Assembly (NCBI GenBank): GCA_934085825.1
Contig: CAKOHR010000003.1
Location: forward strand, 1 to 64,000
Length of the DNA stretch: 64,000 nt
Source of the DNA: an uncultured Bacilli bacterium
Lineage (GTDB): Bacteria; Bacillota_I; Bacilli_A; RF39; UBA660
Reading direction: 5' to 3'
Under the pieces are notes generated by a model. The model was not told where the DNA came from. It searched no databases and was given only the letters and a program-made list of their open reading frames with translations. Position 1 is the stretch's first letter. Each line of letters begins with the position of its first letter. The position numbers were made by a program, and so were the translations under genes. This document shows, in pieces, positions 1 through 8,461 of the stretch.

Positions 1-222
<222 letters not shown>

Positions 223-329
223 GTTTATAACAAATCGTTATTTTAAGTTTAATCAAAGCTACTCAAAATTGACTTTTTTACTTAGTTTTCAAAGATCATT
301 TTCACACCCTTTTTCCTGAGTGCATAGAT

Positions 330-358
330 AATATATCAAATCCTGGTACGAATGTCAA
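330..358 (-). promoter_or_regulatory. rRNA operon promoter (sigma-A type)
   Basis: Read on the minus strand, a perfect -35 box TTGACA (353-358) is separated by 17 bp from a -10 box TATATT (330-335). It lies about 110 bp upstream of the 16S 5' end, which fits an rrn P1-type promoter. The leader between promoter and 16S is AT-rich and holds no gene. Confidence 0.8.
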
Positions 359-457
359 CAGAAAAATGCAATTTTTTTTAATTTTTTGCAATTTTTTTAA
401 TTTTTGACGTTTTTTTAAGGATTTTTCTATATATTTTATGCTAAAAATATATTTTTA

Positions 458-985
458 TTACATGTTTTTATTAATATTTAAATATATATTTTTATATTTT
501 TCTATAACTTTTTCATCAAATGGCCCCTTTTTTTCTTTTTTAAGTTCTATTAATTTTGCTAATTCCTTTTTTACAATCCTATCTATCGTATCTGGATACT
601 TCATTTTTTTCTTATGATAATTATATTCATTAGTGTCTAAGATTTTGTATCCCCCATCTGGATAGACTCTTAAATCCAAATCGTAATCAATATATTTTAT
701 AACATTTTCATCTATTACAAATGGTGATGCAATATTACAATAATAATATAATCCATGTGGTTTTAGCTGTGCTATGCAATTAAACCAATTATGTTTATAA
801 AAAAATATTATTGCAAGTTCTTTTGTTTTGTATGAGTGACCTTCCAGTTCTGTTACATCTACCATATTATTTCCGCATACAATAAAATCGTCTTGAATAT
901 CTAGTATGATAGTATCATCACTAGCTTGATATGCTTCTGCATTGTGTTTATAACAATGAATATTATATCGATCTCCAGTTTTCAT
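458..985 (-). CDS. DUF402 family nucleoside di/triphosphatase (YgaC-like)
   Basis: The 175-residue protein matches the DUF402 (FomD-like) beta-barrel family: an N-terminal basic strand, the central segment with YYYCNIASP, followed by the acidic DYDLDLRVYPDG motif whose aspartates bind metal in characterised members (B. subtilis YgaC, S. aureus Sa1684), and a helical C terminus. Those members hydrolyse NTPs and NDPs. Length is normal for the family. It is monocistronic, directly upstream of the rRNA promoter and in the same direction. Family membership is read from motifs; the substrate is inferred. Confidence 0.8.
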   Translation of the reverse strand: MKTGDRYNIHCYKHNAEAYQASDDTIILDIQDDFIVCGNNMVDVTELEGHSYKTKELAIIFFYKHNWFNCIAQLKPHGLYYYCNIASPFVIDENVIKYIDYDLDLRVYPDGGYKILDTNEYNYHKKKMKYPDTIDRIVKKELAKLIELKKEKKGPFDEKVIEKYKNIYLNINKNM

Positions 986-1058
986 TTTTCACTTTCTTTC
1001 TTTTTGCTTATTAACATTTTTTCTATCTATATTATATATAGAAGATTTATTTAACCAA

Positions 1059-1084
1059 AAAAGAGCAAAATTACATTGCTCCAA
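1059..1084 (-). terminator. Intrinsic terminator of the S41 protease gene
   Basis: The minus strand forms a GAGCAA / TTGCTC stem followed by a run of six T. It overlaps the last codons of the protease gene. Confidence 0.75.
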
Positions 1085-2258
1085 TTACTTCTAATGCTTT
1101 TGCAAGTTGTGTATCAGTCGTTACTTCTTGCCCATTTTCGTCAGTTTGAGTTGTTTGAGCAACTTCAAAATCAGGATTTATTCCTTTTTTATCTATACAA
1201 TCCCCATTTGGTCTAAGCCATCTTGCTGATGTAAATTTAGCCATACTGCCATCTTCCATATCGTATGTTTGTTGAACTTTACCTTTTCCATAGCTTGTTT
1301 GACCTACTAAAACTGCCCCATAACTGTCTTTTAGAGCTGCAGCTAATATTTCTGCAGAGGAAGCAGAATTATTGTTAATAAGTACTACTATCGGATAATT
1401 TCTTGATGTTTCGGTTTGATCATAGTAATCTTCCTTAGAATTCTTGTCTTCTAAAGAATAAATTAATTTTCCTTTTTTTAAAAATAAACTTGCTGTTGTT
1501 TCTGCTGAATCTAAATAACCGCCACTATTATTTCTTAAATCAATAATAAGTTTTGACATCCCATTTGCTTCTAAATCTTTTAATGCGGATTCCATTTGAC
1601 TTGTTAAGGGACGTGAAAACTTTGATATTTGTATATATCCTATATTATTATCTTTTATTTCATATGTTATAGCAGGTTCTTCAATGGTACCTATTTTTAC
1701 ATTAAAAGTTAATTCCTCCCCATTTCTTTCAATAACAACATCTACAGCTTTTTTATCTGTAGAGCGTATTAAAACACCAACAGCTGTTCCATCCGTTTCA
1801 TTTAAATTTGTTCCATCTACACTTATAAATTTATCCCCTACTTGCAATCCAGCTTCTTCAGCAGGTCCGTTCTTTATAACTTTTGTTATTATTCTATCTT
1901 TATCTATCTCAATTCCAATTCCTTTGTAAGTTCCTTGTAAACTTTCTTCTAGTGACTTTCTTTGGTCTTCAGTTAGATATGTTGTGTAATTATCTCCAAG
2001 GTAGTTTAACATTGCGTTTAAAGCACTATCAAGCATTTTTTCTTTATCTACGTCTTCATAATAATTATTAACGATATTCGAATAAGCTTTGATAAAATCT
2101 GATAAATCTTTGTCACTTGATAAATCACTGTATGATAAATTGTAATTATTTGTTACTATAATTCCAGCCGTTACTGCTGATACTATTGATGTTATACATA
2201 TGATAACTATAACACTTATTAAGTTAAAGCCTTTATTAAATCCTTTGCTGTTTTTCAT
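1071..2258 (-). CDS. S41 family C-terminal processing peptidase (CtpA/CtpB-like)
   Basis: Secreted, membrane-anchored serine protease that cleaves C-terminal tails in the extracytoplasmic or intermembrane space; in spore formers CtpB acts in sigma-K activation. Visible: an N-terminal transmembrane segment (about residues 14-38), a PDZ domain (about 115-185) with GIGIEI and GPAEEAGLQVGD, then the S41 core with the nucleophile serine in NNSASSAEILAAAL and the catalytic lysine in YGKGKVQ. About 395 residues, normal for the family. I choose ATG 2258 because AGGG lies 8 bp upstream; a GTG three codons earlier would put the ribosome site against the start. Its role in sporulation here is inferred. 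Confidence 0.92.
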   Translation of the reverse strand: MKNSKGFNKGFNLISVIVIICITSIVSAVTAGIIVTNNYNLSYSDLSSDKDLSDFIKAYSNIVNNYYEDVDKEKMLDSALNAMLNYLGDNYTTYLTEDQRKSLEESLQGTYKGIGIEIDKDRIITKVIKNGPAEEAGLQVGDKFISVDGTNLNETDGTAVGVLIRSTDKKAVDVVIERNGEELTFNVKIGTIEEPAITYEIKDNNIGYIQISKFSRPLTSQMESALKDLEANGMSKLIIDLRNNSGGYLDSAETTASLFLKKGKLIYSLEDKNSKEDYYDQTETSRNYPIVVLINNNSASSAEILAAALKDSYGAVLVGQTSYGKGKVQQTYDMEDGSMAKFTSARWLRPNGDCIDKKGINPDFEVAQTTQTDENGQEVTTDTQLAKALEVIGAM

Positions 2259-2292
2259 CTTTTTCACCCTATAATCATTTTAGCATTAAATT

Positions 2293-2320
2293 AAAAAAAA
2301 GAAAAGTTAAAAACTTTTCT
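2293..2320 (-). terminator. Intrinsic terminator
   Basis: Stem AGAAAAGTT / AACTTTTCT with a 3-nt loop, followed on the minus strand by eight T. It overlaps the stop region of the membrane protein gene at 2319-2879. Confidence 0.8.
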
Positions 2321-2879
2321 ATACTCCTAATTCAGTCTTAATTGTGTCAAGTGTTTCTAAATATTTGACAATCTTGCCATTTTTAATTTTAATTAAAGTT
2401 AAATCCTTAAAAGCTAATTCACTTGATGTCGTAGCGCTAGGATTACTTTCTTTGTCTTGGCCTACATAGTGTTTCTTATTTAATTCATTTGATAAGTCAC
2501 AGAAATAGACTTTGTTAGATTTTTCTTTATCCATGTATTTATTCATCAAAGCTGAATAATAAATTGCGTTACTATCACTGCCATCATATACAATAACATA
2601 ATATTCGCTATCTAGACGATTAAATAGTGTTCCTGCGCTTACTTTATCATAATCAATAGATCCTGCTGTTACACTAGTATCGCTATTTTTATTTTCCTTA
2701 TCTTTATTGATAAGTCTTGTAATACTATAAACTGCTAGAACCAAAATAATAACACTTAAAAGGATGATTACAAACTTTTTTACTTCTCTTGCTTCATCAC
2801 TAGTGTATTTATCAATGTTAACACTTTTTCTGCTATTTTTTTTATTTTTTACTTTGTCATTTAGTTTTGCTTTTGCCAT
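2319..2879 (-). CDS. Membrane-anchored thioredoxin-fold-like protein lacking CXXC
   Basis: A basic N terminus (about 35 residues), one transmembrane helix (about 36-58) and an extracytoplasmic domain of about 110 residues. The pattern YYVIVYDGSD, then YYSALMNKYMD, a short strand with VYFCDLSN, and a final FKDLTLIKIKNGKIVKYLET resembles the strand-helix order of a thioredoxin fold, including a TLIKIKNGKIV tail. The position of the usual CXXC motif is occupied by DSNAIY, so redox activity is unlikely. Function unknown. It starts with a TATGG-adjacent ATG and is transcribed alone, ending at its own terminator. Confidence 0.6.
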   Translation of the reverse strand: MAKAKLNDKVKNKKNSRKSVNIDKYTSDEAREVKKFVIILLSVIILVLAVYSITRLINKDKENKNSDTSVTAGSIDYDKVSAGTLFNRLDSEYYVIVYDGSDSNAIYYSALMNKYMDKEKSNKVYFCDLSNELNKKHYVGQDKESNPSATTSSELAFKDLTLIKIKNGKIVKYLETLDTIKTELGV

Positions 2880-3004
2880 AACTATTCCTCCATGTCATAA
2901 TTATATCTAAAAGATAACTATTTTGCAAGTTTTACTATAAATTTTCTAGAATATGTTGAATAATTGTTCATGATTAGAAAAAACAATGCATATGGCATTG
3001 TTAA

Positions 3005-4144
3005 TTATTTTGTGGATAACACAGTTTTAGAATTTCCAAGTGATTTTGCAACACTAACCATTTCATTTGATGATAAATCACTACTCACTAGATAGTAACT
3101 AACGTTTTCACTATTCCAACTTATTGAATTTGAACTTAAAGCTCCGATTGTTTTATCAAGCATTAATGGGTCTCCAAAAACTGGTATTACTTCAAAATCA
3201 GTTGCTTTTGATGCAGTTTCTTCAACTATTACAAAGTTTTTATCGCCTGCAAAAGTTAGTATTACTCGACTTCCAGCTGTTGTATCAATTGTTTCTGAAC
3301 TTTTTAAATGTGTATTAGTAGGTATATAAAGTGGATAAATAATACTATCTAAACTTCCAGTAGTCTTATCACATGTATCTCCTTCACAAGTTTTGCTTTC
3401 TTCACAATTAGTTCCAGAACAATTTTTATTTTCAGTGTTTGTATCTTTATTAGTGTCATTGTTATCTGTGTTTTTATTGTCTGAGTTTTTATTATCTATA
3501 TTTGTTTTATTTTCTTCTTTATTTATATCAATTAAATCTTCTAAAACAAAGTCATCTTCTTTTAATTTAGCTTTTAAATTAACACTTTTGAAAGTTACTT
3601 TAATCTTTATTATATCATCTCTAGAATATACTTCTACTTTTTCAACGTTCATGTTCTTATCAAAATATATTTTTTGATATGTAAGTTCATCGTTGTTAGG
3701 ATAATTAACTTTACATTTAATGATATAACCATTATCTATTTTTTCTAATGTTTTTTCACTATCATTTTTAATATCTGTTAATAAGTTCTGTAAAAGGTAA
3801 GCTTGTGATGAATTTTCAGGCCATACACTATCAAATTTAAAACTCTTGTTTAAACTTGGAGTTACTACATATAACCCTTCCTTATTTTTAAGTATTACCT
3901 GCTCATGATTATTGGTTTGATTTACTAAAACTACTTTATAAAAATCATCTTTTAAAAAGTATGTGTCAATGTTATACGTAAATATTTCTTCGCCACTGCT
4001 GATTTCCATTGTGCCATTTATTTTATATGATTTACTGCTTTCTACACTTTTTGTAAAATCATTTACGGCATTTTCAAGTTTGTAACTCCCACACCCAGTT
4101 AAGCTCATTAACATAATTGTTATTAGTATTAAATACTTTTTCAT
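3005..4144 (-). CDS. LolA/GerS-like lipoprotein with repeat-rich linker
   Basis: Exported lipoprotein: signal peptide with lipobox LTGC at about residues 17-20. The first half (about residues 22-205) has the pattern of a LolA-like half barrel seen in sporulation lipoproteins such as GerS and YdcC (outer-membrane lipoprotein sorting fold). A low-complexity linker of Asn/Asp/Thr/Lys repeats with paired cysteines (about 215-262) leads to a C-terminal domain of about 110 residues of the DUF4367 kind. I start at ATG 4144 because AAGGGG is 7 bp upstream; the longer frame begins with TTG inside that site. Binding of a lipid or lipid-anchored partner is a family inference. Confidence 0.6.
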   Translation of the reverse strand: MKKYLILITIMLMSLTGCGSYKLENAVNDFTKSVESSKSYKINGTMEISSGEEIFTYNIDTYFLKDDFYKVVLVNQTNNHEQVILKNKEGLYVVTPSLNKSFKFDSVWPENSSQAYLLQNLLTDIKNDSEKTLEKIDNGYIIKCKVNYPNNDELTYQKIYFDKNMNVEKVEVYSRDDIIKIKVTFKSVNLKAKLKEDDFVLEDLIDINKEENKTNIDNKNSDNKNTDNNDTNKDTNTENKNCSGTNCEESKTCEGDTCDKTTGSLDSIIYPLYIPTNTHLKSSETIDTTAGSRVILTFAGDKNFVIVEETASKATDFEVIPVFGDPLMLDKTIGALSSNSISWNSENVSYYLVSSDLSSNEMVSVAKSLGNSKTVLSTK

Positions 4145-4246
4145 TACCAATCCCCTTTTCTAATTAAATATATTTTTTCTATTTTAAAATATGTATGTAT
4201 ATTATTTAATTTATGGGTAAAAATATAATTAAAGGGATGTGAAAAT

Positions 4247-4450
4247 ATGATGATATTACAGAAAATAGCTTTAGTATTTACTATTGTAGGTGCCATTGTT
4301 TGGGGTATTTATGGACTTTTTGATATAAATATTGTAGCTAAATTATTTGGTAATGTAAATATGTTAGAAAAAATTATTTACATTATTATTGGTATATGCG
4401 GACTTATCAACACTAGTCTATTCTTTGTAAGAGAAGATGAAAAAAAGTAG
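4247..4450 (+). CDS. DUF378 family small membrane protein (YuzA-like)
   Basis: A 67-residue protein with two transmembrane helices. The pattern ALVFTIVGAIVWGIYGLF then NMLEKIIYIIIGICGLIN is the DUF378 signature. The molecular function is unknown. It is the only plus-strand gene for over 20 kb, preceded by an AAAGGGATG ribosome site and followed by a strong terminator. Confidence 0.85.
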   Translation: MMILQKIALVFTIVGAIVWGIYGLFDINIVAKLFGNVNMLEKIIYIIIGICGLINTSLFFVREDEKK

Positions 4451-4472
4451 TGCACTTAACACTACTTCTTTG

Positions 4473-4494
4473 CTACACTTTGTGTAGTTTTTTT
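4473..4494 (+). terminator. Intrinsic terminator of the DUF378 gene
   Basis: CTACAC / GTGTAG stem with TTT loop followed by seven T. A second hairpin (AAGTAGTG / CACTACTT, 4445-4467) lies just upstream and overlaps the stop codon. Confidence 0.85.
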
Positions 4495-5842
4495 ATGATA
4501 TTTTAATCTTTAACTTACTTGATACAACATAACTTACTAGCGGATTGTTGTTATCTATTTTGATTTCAACTTCGTGTTCACCAACTCCGAGTCCAGTTAA
4601 ATCTACATAAGCGGCGATTTCATTTAAATCTAACTTATCAATAACTGAGGCTACACCTTTAACCTGAACTGTTATGTTTTTATTATCTATTAAGTTAACA
4701 TTTAAGCCTTCACTTAAATTACGTGGTTTAATATTTCCACTTATATCTATAGTTTTTTGCTCTTCTTCACCGAATGTTACAACAATTTCTACTTTTTCCA
4801 TGCTCATCTTTCTAACACCATTTGGTTTGTTAATTGTAGCATTGTACTTTTTAGAACCATCTTTTCCTAATCCATCAACATTGATTGTTACAGGAACACT
4901 CGTGATCTTTTCAATTTCTGATTGTTCTCCATAGATTGTTATTGTTGATGCAGTGCTACCATTTATTGTAATGCCTGCGATAGCCTTTCCTGCGATTAAC
5001 TCACCAGTGGTTTCGATAGAAATTGGAACATTTTGTGAATAACTATCGAGTACTACTGTGGCACTAATTGTACTTGGAACTATTTCAATATTTTTAAGTT
5101 TATTTCCCTTTGAGTCATAAGCTACTAGTTCAACGTTATCTATATCATAAGTTCCTGCTTCAGTAAAGTTTTGTTTAGCTAAGTCAATTAAAGCTTTTAC
5201 TGATGCAATTTCTTTTAGTGCATCACTACCACCCTTAACAACTACTTCAGATTTACTTAATGTTACAGATTTAACACTTAATTTGCTGTCTAGAGCACTA
5301 ATGTTAAGTAAGTCATAAGATATTGATTTGACTTGACTTTCTTTATTTTTAATCATTACTTGAACGTATGATGGGTCAAGCTTATATGTTAGTGACTTAA
5401 TTGGTTTGGAATACGAAAAATATACCTTATATGGATTTTCGCTAGGTTTATATTCTGACAAATCTAATACTACTTCATATTCTCCAAGTTGTTTTGCTAA
5501 ATATATATCACTTTTTCTTCCTGTTAAAGTTATATCTACTGTTTCAGGTACACCTTCAATTACATAAGCCTCTTCATTATACTTGACAACTACAGGTATA
5601 TTTGGTATTTCTTCAGCTTCTGTTTTTACTAGGTTAATAACTTTTGAATCTATCAAAAGAAACATACCAACTGCTAGTACAAGAGATAAATATACTAAAA
5701 AGTTTGGTCTATTTAATAATTTGTCTAATTTTCCTTGATTCTTTTTAAATTTTTTAGATAAATAGTAAATAAATCTACTTACTGGTACTATGATGTATTT
5801 ATCTATAAAAGCATATATTTTTTTTAAAAATTTTGTTATCAT
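4493..5842 (-). CDS. cdaR: CdaR, YbbR-domain regulator of the diadenylate cyclase
   Basis: CdaR is an extracytoplasmic partner that modulates CdaA. The 449-residue protein has a basic cytoplasmic N terminus, one transmembrane helix (about residues 47-66) and then four consecutive YbbR-type beta repeats of about 80-90 residues, recognisable by recurring VDITLTGRKSDI / IEKITSVPVTINVDG type segments. Its ATG overlaps the stop of the cdaA gene by 4 bp, so the two are translationally coupled. The glmM gene that usually follows in Bacilli is not present here; the operon ends at the convergent DUF378 gene. Confidence 0.93.
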   Translation of the reverse strand: MITKFLKKIYAFIDKYIIVPVSRFIYYLSKKFKKNQGKLDKLLNRPNFLVYLSLVLAVGMFLLIDSKVINLVKTEAEEIPNIPVVVKYNEEAYVIEGVPETVDITLTGRKSDIYLAKQLGEYEVVLDLSEYKPSENPYKVYFSYSKPIKSLTYKLDPSYVQVMIKNKESQVKSISYDLLNISALDSKLSVKSVTLSKSEVVVKGGSDALKEIASVKALIDLAKQNFTEAGTYDIDNVELVAYDSKGNKLKNIEIVPSTISATVVLDSYSQNVPISIETTGELIAGKAIAGITINGSTASTITIYGEQSEIEKITSVPVTINVDGLGKDGSKKYNATINKPNGVRKMSMEKVEIVVTFGEEEQKTIDISGNIKPRNLSEGLNVNLIDNKNITVQVKGVASVIDKLDLNEIAAYVDLTGLGVGEHEVEIKIDNNNPLVSYVVSSKLKIKIS

Positions 5843-6651
5843 TCGTCGTCACCTTCACTTTCATCTGCTTCGAAGAAGACTTCCATTTTTGGCTTTAACT
5901 CATTTATTAGCATCATTCTAAATTCATCTGGTGCTAAATTATAGTGTAGATTGCTGTCAACTGCAATTGATAATCTTCCTGTTTCTTCACTAACTATTAA
6001 AGCTATTGCATCACTTTCTTCAGCAATACCTAAAGCTGCTCTATGTCTTGTTCCTAATCTTTTTGAAACATTTGGATTCATACTAGTTTTAAAAACTGCT
6101 CCAGCACAAGTTATTCTATCCCCTTGAATGATGACTCCACCATCATGTAGTGGAGAATTTGGAAAGAATATCGTTTCTAATAATGAATCTGATATATCAG
6201 CATACACTTTTGTGGCATTTTTAATATATTCTTCTAGAGAAATTTCTCTTTCAATTACAATTAAAGCCCCTATTCTATTTTTTCTTAGATATTCGCATGC
6301 ACGCATAAGTTCATAAACTACTTTTTCTCTTTCGTCAACGGTTAAAACTTTATGACGACCTAAAAGTTGTGTACGGCCTAATGATTCTAATACACTTCTT
6401 ATTTCAGGTTGGAATATAACTATAATTGCAAGTGGTCCCCATTGTATTGCATATTCAAGAATTACACCAACTGTGTAAAGATTCAACCAATCGCTTAGAA
6501 GCTTGACAATTAAAATAATTATTACACCTTTAACTATTAAAACCATTTTTATATTATTTTTTACATTTTTTAATATATAATAGAAAGCTATCCATACTAA
6601 ACAAATATCTAATAGCTTTGTAAATGTTTCCCAAATAACTGATAAATTCAT
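5839..6651 (-). CDS. cdaA: Diadenylate cyclase CdaA (DacA)
   Basis: Makes c-di-AMP from two ATP at the inner face of the membrane; controls potassium and osmotic balance and wall homeostasis. Three transmembrane helices occupy about the first 85 residues, followed by the DAC domain with the two catalytic signatures LHDGGVII (about residue 170) and GTRHRAALG (about 200). Length about 270 residues, as expected. ATG 6651 is preferred because AAGGATGG lies 7 bp upstream; an in-frame ATG ten codons further up lacks a site. cdaR follows with a 4-bp overlap. Confidence 0.95.
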   Translation of the reverse strand: MNLSVIWETFTKLLDICLVWIAFYYILKNVKNNIKMVLIVKGVIIILIVKLLSDWLNLYTVGVILEYAIQWGPLAIIVIFQPEIRSVLESLGRTQLLGRHKVLTVDEREKVVYELMRACEYLRKNRIGALIVIEREISLEEYIKNATKVYADISDSLLETIFFPNSPLHDGGVIIQGDRITCAGAVFKTSMNPNVSKRLGTRHRAALGIAEESDAIALIVSEETGRLSIAVDSNLHYNLAPDEFRMMLINELKPKMEVFFEADESEGDDE

Positions 6652-6702
6652 TTCTACACCATCCTTATATATACTGCCCATTAATTATAACAAATTTTTA
6701 TT

Positions 6703-6727
6703 AAAATAAAAAGGGGTAAGTCCCCAA
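6703..6727 (-). terminator. Intrinsic terminator
   Basis: GGGG ACTTA CCCC hairpin followed by a T-rich run on the minus strand, directly after the small membrane protein gene and before cdaA. Confidence 0.65.
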
Positions 6728-6729
6728 TT

Positions 6730-6990
6730 TTACATTCTGTTTGGTTGCCCATTATTTATATTTTTATTTTCTTTTACTAAATCTTGCAATGACATGTTCG
6801 TATTTATTTTATTTTCTGTGTTATTAATACTACTAGCGTTTAGACTAATGTTGCTTGCATCAATCTTAAAAGCTATCTCTTTTTCTTTTTTTCTACTTAC
6901 AAAAAAGCCAATTAATGAAAGTATTAGAAAAATACTTATTATGTCAAATACTAGGTAGTATTCACTTATGATTTTTAATATAATCGTCAT
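6730..6990 (-). CDS. Small single-pass membrane protein, unknown
   Basis: About 86 residues: a transmembrane helix at about residues 13-33 followed by RKKEKE and a polar, Asn-rich tail. I do not recognise a family. The second ATG (6990) is chosen because the AAGGAG site sits 8 bp from it and only 2 bp from the first ATG. It lies 15 bp downstream of the YerB-like gene and is probably co-transcribed with it. Confidence 0.5.
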   Translation of the reverse strand: MTIILKIISEYYLVFDIISIFLILSLIGFFVSRKKEKEIAFKIDASNISLNASSINNTENKINTNMSLQDLVKENKNINNGQPNRM

Positions 6991-7005
6991 GTGCATTTCT
7001 CCTTT

Positions 7006-8028
7006 TTAGTTTATAGCTAAATTTTGTCCCGTTGGTTGGATTTGAATAAAAGTGTTTCCATCATTAACTTTTAATTCTTCACCATTCATATAATAATATT
7101 TTGTTTGACTCTTTCTTGATTCTTTTGTCCATTTAATTGGAATACTATAGCCATCAGAAATATAATATCCTGTTCCTGAACCAACATTTTCAATATTTTG
7201 TCTTCCTTTATTTTCACCATCATTTAATGTTGTATTTTTTAGTTGGTAAGTTATTATATTTTTAAAATGGTATTGATTTTTAGTTACATAATCTGTGTGA
7301 GCCTTACCATTTACACTTCTTAAATAATAACCATTTTCGGCATCATATACATAACTAGATACGTAAGTGTTAGAATAAGATATACTTACATTATTGGCAG
7401 TTTTAGCGCCTTCAAGTGAAGCCATATCTATTTTATCAACACTATAATTTAGTAACAAGTTGTTATTTCTGGTAGTTCTTTTATTGCCAAGTCCATTATT
7501 TAATTTTTCTATACTTGTAAATAAAGTATGTTCACTAGAAACCTTTAGAGATTTGTCTCTCCATCCAGTTTTTGAATTATCCACGACAATACGATCAATA
7601 TTTAAAGTACTAAAGTCACTTTGGGCTTGTGGACTTTGACCGTGGTGGACATAAATGGCATCGTTTTCTAATGCATAGTCAAGAAAATAATGTCTAGCAC
7701 TTCGGATTGAACCTATTCTTGTTGTATTTTGGTCCATAAATAGAGCCATGTATCTTGTGATTCCACCTTCAACAATTATTTCATACATTAAATAAGCATC
7801 TTGTAAACCACTTTGTAGTGGTCTTGCTACATTTATGTTATTTATCATTACGGCATATGGTCTAGATTTTGAGTTTACGTCCACAATCTTTAGTTTCTTA
7901 GCATTCTCATTTTCTTGAGTTTGGCTCTTATCATTATCTTTTTTGGTATTATCTTTTTTGCCACATCCTGTTACGAATAAACAAACTAAAAGTAATAATA
8001 TTATAATTTTTGAGCTTCTAGATTTCAT
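7006..8028 (-). CDS. DUF3048 (YerB-like) lipoprotein
   Basis: Signal peptide with lipobox VTGC at about residues 19-22, then a charged linker, then the DUF3048 N-terminal domain with the family hallmarks SRPYAVMINN, ARPLQSGLQDA, IVEGGITRYMALF and IGSIRSARHYF, and a C-terminal domain ending in GNTFIQIQPTG. Length 340 residues, typical. Biochemical role is unknown; family members are surface lipoproteins of Bacillota. It follows smpB by 4 bp and may belong to the rnr-smpB transcript. Confidence 0.9.
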   Translation of the reverse strand: MKSRSSKIIILLLLVCLFVTGCGKKDNTKKDNDKSQTQENENAKKLKIVDVNSKSRPYAVMINNINVARPLQSGLQDAYLMYEIIVEGGITRYMALFMDQNTTRIGSIRSARHYFLDYALENDAIYVHHGQSPQAQSDFSTLNIDRIVVDNSKTGWRDKSLKVSSEHTLFTSIEKLNNGLGNKRTTRNNNLLLNYSVDKIDMASLEGAKTANNVSISYSNTYVSSYVYDAENGYYLRSVNGKAHTDYVTKNQYHFKNIITYQLKNTTLNDGENKGRQNIENVGSGTGYYISDGYSIPIKWTKESRKSQTKYYYMNGEELKVNDGNTFIQIQPTGQNLAIN

Positions 8029-8032
8029 AATA

Positions 8033-8461
8033 CTACCTCCTTAATCTACTATCTCTTTCTAGATCCCGTTTTTTTATAGTTTCTCTTTTATCATATAACT
8101 TTTTACCTTTGGCAATACCAACTAATATTTTAGCTTTACCATTTTTTATATATATTTTTACGGGAACTAATGTGTAGCCATCACGACTAGTTAACTCAAG
8201 CAACCTTTTTATTTCTCTTTTATGAAGTAGTAACTTTCTTTCACGTGTTGGTTCATGATTAAATATATTTCCTTCATCGTATTTATCTATAAACATATTT
8301 ATAATGTAGGCTTCATTATTTTTTATTCTCACATAACTATCCGTTATATTTACTGAACCTTTTCTTATTGATTTTATTTCTGTTCCTTTTAAAACTATTC
8401 CAGCTTCGATTTCTTTTTCTAAAAAAAAGTTAAAATATGCTTTTTTATTTACTATTTCCAT
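8033..8461 (-). CDS. smpB: SsrA-binding protein SmpB
   Basis: Binds tmRNA and brings it to stalled ribosomes in trans-translation. The OB-fold core is intact: AYFNFFLEKEIEAGIVLKG, then EIKSIRKGSVNITDSYV, and the C-terminal GKKLYDKRETIKKRD helix that mimics the anticodon arm. At 142 residues it is slightly shorter than the usual 150-160 at both ends. Its start overlaps the 3' end of rnr by 17 bp, the conserved rnr-smpB order. The ssrA gene, often next in line, is not found in this window. Confidence 0.95.
   Translation of the reverse strand: MEIVNKKAYFNFFLEKEIEAGIVLKGTEIKSIRKGSVNITDSYVRIKNNEAYIINMFIDKYDEGNIFNHEPTRERKLLLHKREIKRLLELTSRDGYTLVPVKIYIKNGKAKILVGIAKGKKLYDKRETIKKRDLERDSRLRR

Noticed and set aside
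4445..4467. Upstream hairpin at the DUF378 stop as a riboswitch
   Set aside because: Simple stem at the 3' end of a gene, followed by a standard terminator; no conserved core.
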